Of a stretch of DNA of 44,628 nt, positions 44,497-44,628 are shown one piece after another. Source of the DNA: Okeania sp. SIO3I5 (GTDB lineage Bacteria; Cyanobacteriota; Cyanobacteriia; Cyanobacteriales; Microcoleaceae); the NCBI RefSeq assembly GCF_010672085.1, contig NZ_JAAHHT010000011.1, positions 26,936 through 71,563 of the forward strand, written 5' to 3'. The notes under the pieces were generated by a model. The model did no database searches and had not been told where the DNA came from. It was given only the letters and a program-made list of their open reading frames with translations. Each line of letters starts with the position of its first letter. Within the stretch, counting starts at the first letter, position 1. A program made the translations under genes and the position numbers.

Positions 44497-44628
44497 ATGC
44501 TGAAACTGATTGAAAAACATATAATTAAGCCGAATCATTCTAATTATCAAGAAATAGATAAGTTATGCTTTTTGTCAAAAAATTTATTTAATGCAGTGAA
44601 TTATATTGTTAGACAAGAATTTATCTTT
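44497..44628 (+). CDS. tnpB: TnpB (IS200/IS605 RNA-guided nuclease), N-terminal part
   Basis: The first 44 codons of a gene that runs off the right edge. The translation begins MLKLIEKHIIKPNHSNYQEI, then DKLCFLSKNLFNAVNYIVRQ, and ends EFIF. This matches the N terminus of cyanobacterial TnpB/OrfB proteins (IEKHIIK...LSKNLYNAANYLVRQ type). Full-length TnpB has about 400 residues with a RuvC nuclease and uses an RNA from its own 3' end. The ATG has AGGGGTGAG immediately upstream. Whether the gene is intact, or a TnpA is present, cannot be seen here. Confidence 0.85.
   Translation, partial: MLKLIEKHIIKPNHSNYQEIDKLCFLSKNLFNAVNYIVRQEFIF

Overview
The window looks like chromosomal DNA of a filamentous, repeat-rich cyanobacterium, but I cannot name the species. 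Supporting signs are many HIP1 octamers (GCGATCGC), a TxlA/HCF164-type thioredoxin, Uma2 proteins, kinase-AAA-GAF-cyclase giants, an NB-ARC/TPR pair, a CRISPR repeat ending in ATTGAAAC on its crRNA strand, and at least seven families of short palindromic or MITE-like repeats. No tRNA or rRNA gene was seen.

Layout. 1-3.6 kb: a sensor histidine kinase on the minus strand, followed by decayed tandem copies of its own 3' end. 4.2-7.8 kb: txlA-like thioredoxin, a NIL-domain ferredoxin with a small membrane protein, and shikimate kinase. 8.2-9.8 kb: a complete, apparently active IscB RNA-guided nuclease with a structured omega RNA upstream of it. 10-11.3 kb: ubiX-lapA pair. 12-24.2 kb: a small HTH protein, two giant tandem Ser/Thr kinase / AAA / GAF / adenylate cyclase paralogues, and a TauD-like dioxygenase. 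24.5-28 kb: an accessory island with an antitoxin and a mazF split by a small element, an orphan Phd/YefM antitoxin, a 17-repeat CRISPR array without cas genes, a palindromic leader, a solo TnpB-type right end, and decayed copies of the glgX tail on both sides of the array. 28-31 kb: glgX and a universal stress protein. 31.6-36 kb: three tandem Uma2 genes, a DUF433 antitoxin with a DUF5615 toxin carrying three in-frame stops, and an intact hicBA pair. 36.3-40 kb: an NB-ARC NTPase followed by a TPR protein made of ten 120-bp repeats. 41.2-43.9 kb: a GyrA/ParC-type topoisomerase subunit. 44.5 kb to the end: the first 44 codons of a TnpB gene.

How it fits together. Housekeeping genes (txlA, aroK, ubiX, glgX, gyrA) are islands in sequence shaped by small mobile elements. 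All three classes of RNA-guided machinery (IscB, TnpB, CRISPR) occur within 36 kb. Two of the three recognisable toxin-antitoxin toxins are broken while their antitoxins are intact. Several element insertions can be proved inside this window because an uninterrupted copy of the target is also present. The best candidates for follow-up are the IscB/omega RNA locus, the solo TnpB-type RNA end beside the CRISPR leader, the split NB-ARC/TPR pair and the tandem kinase-cyclases.
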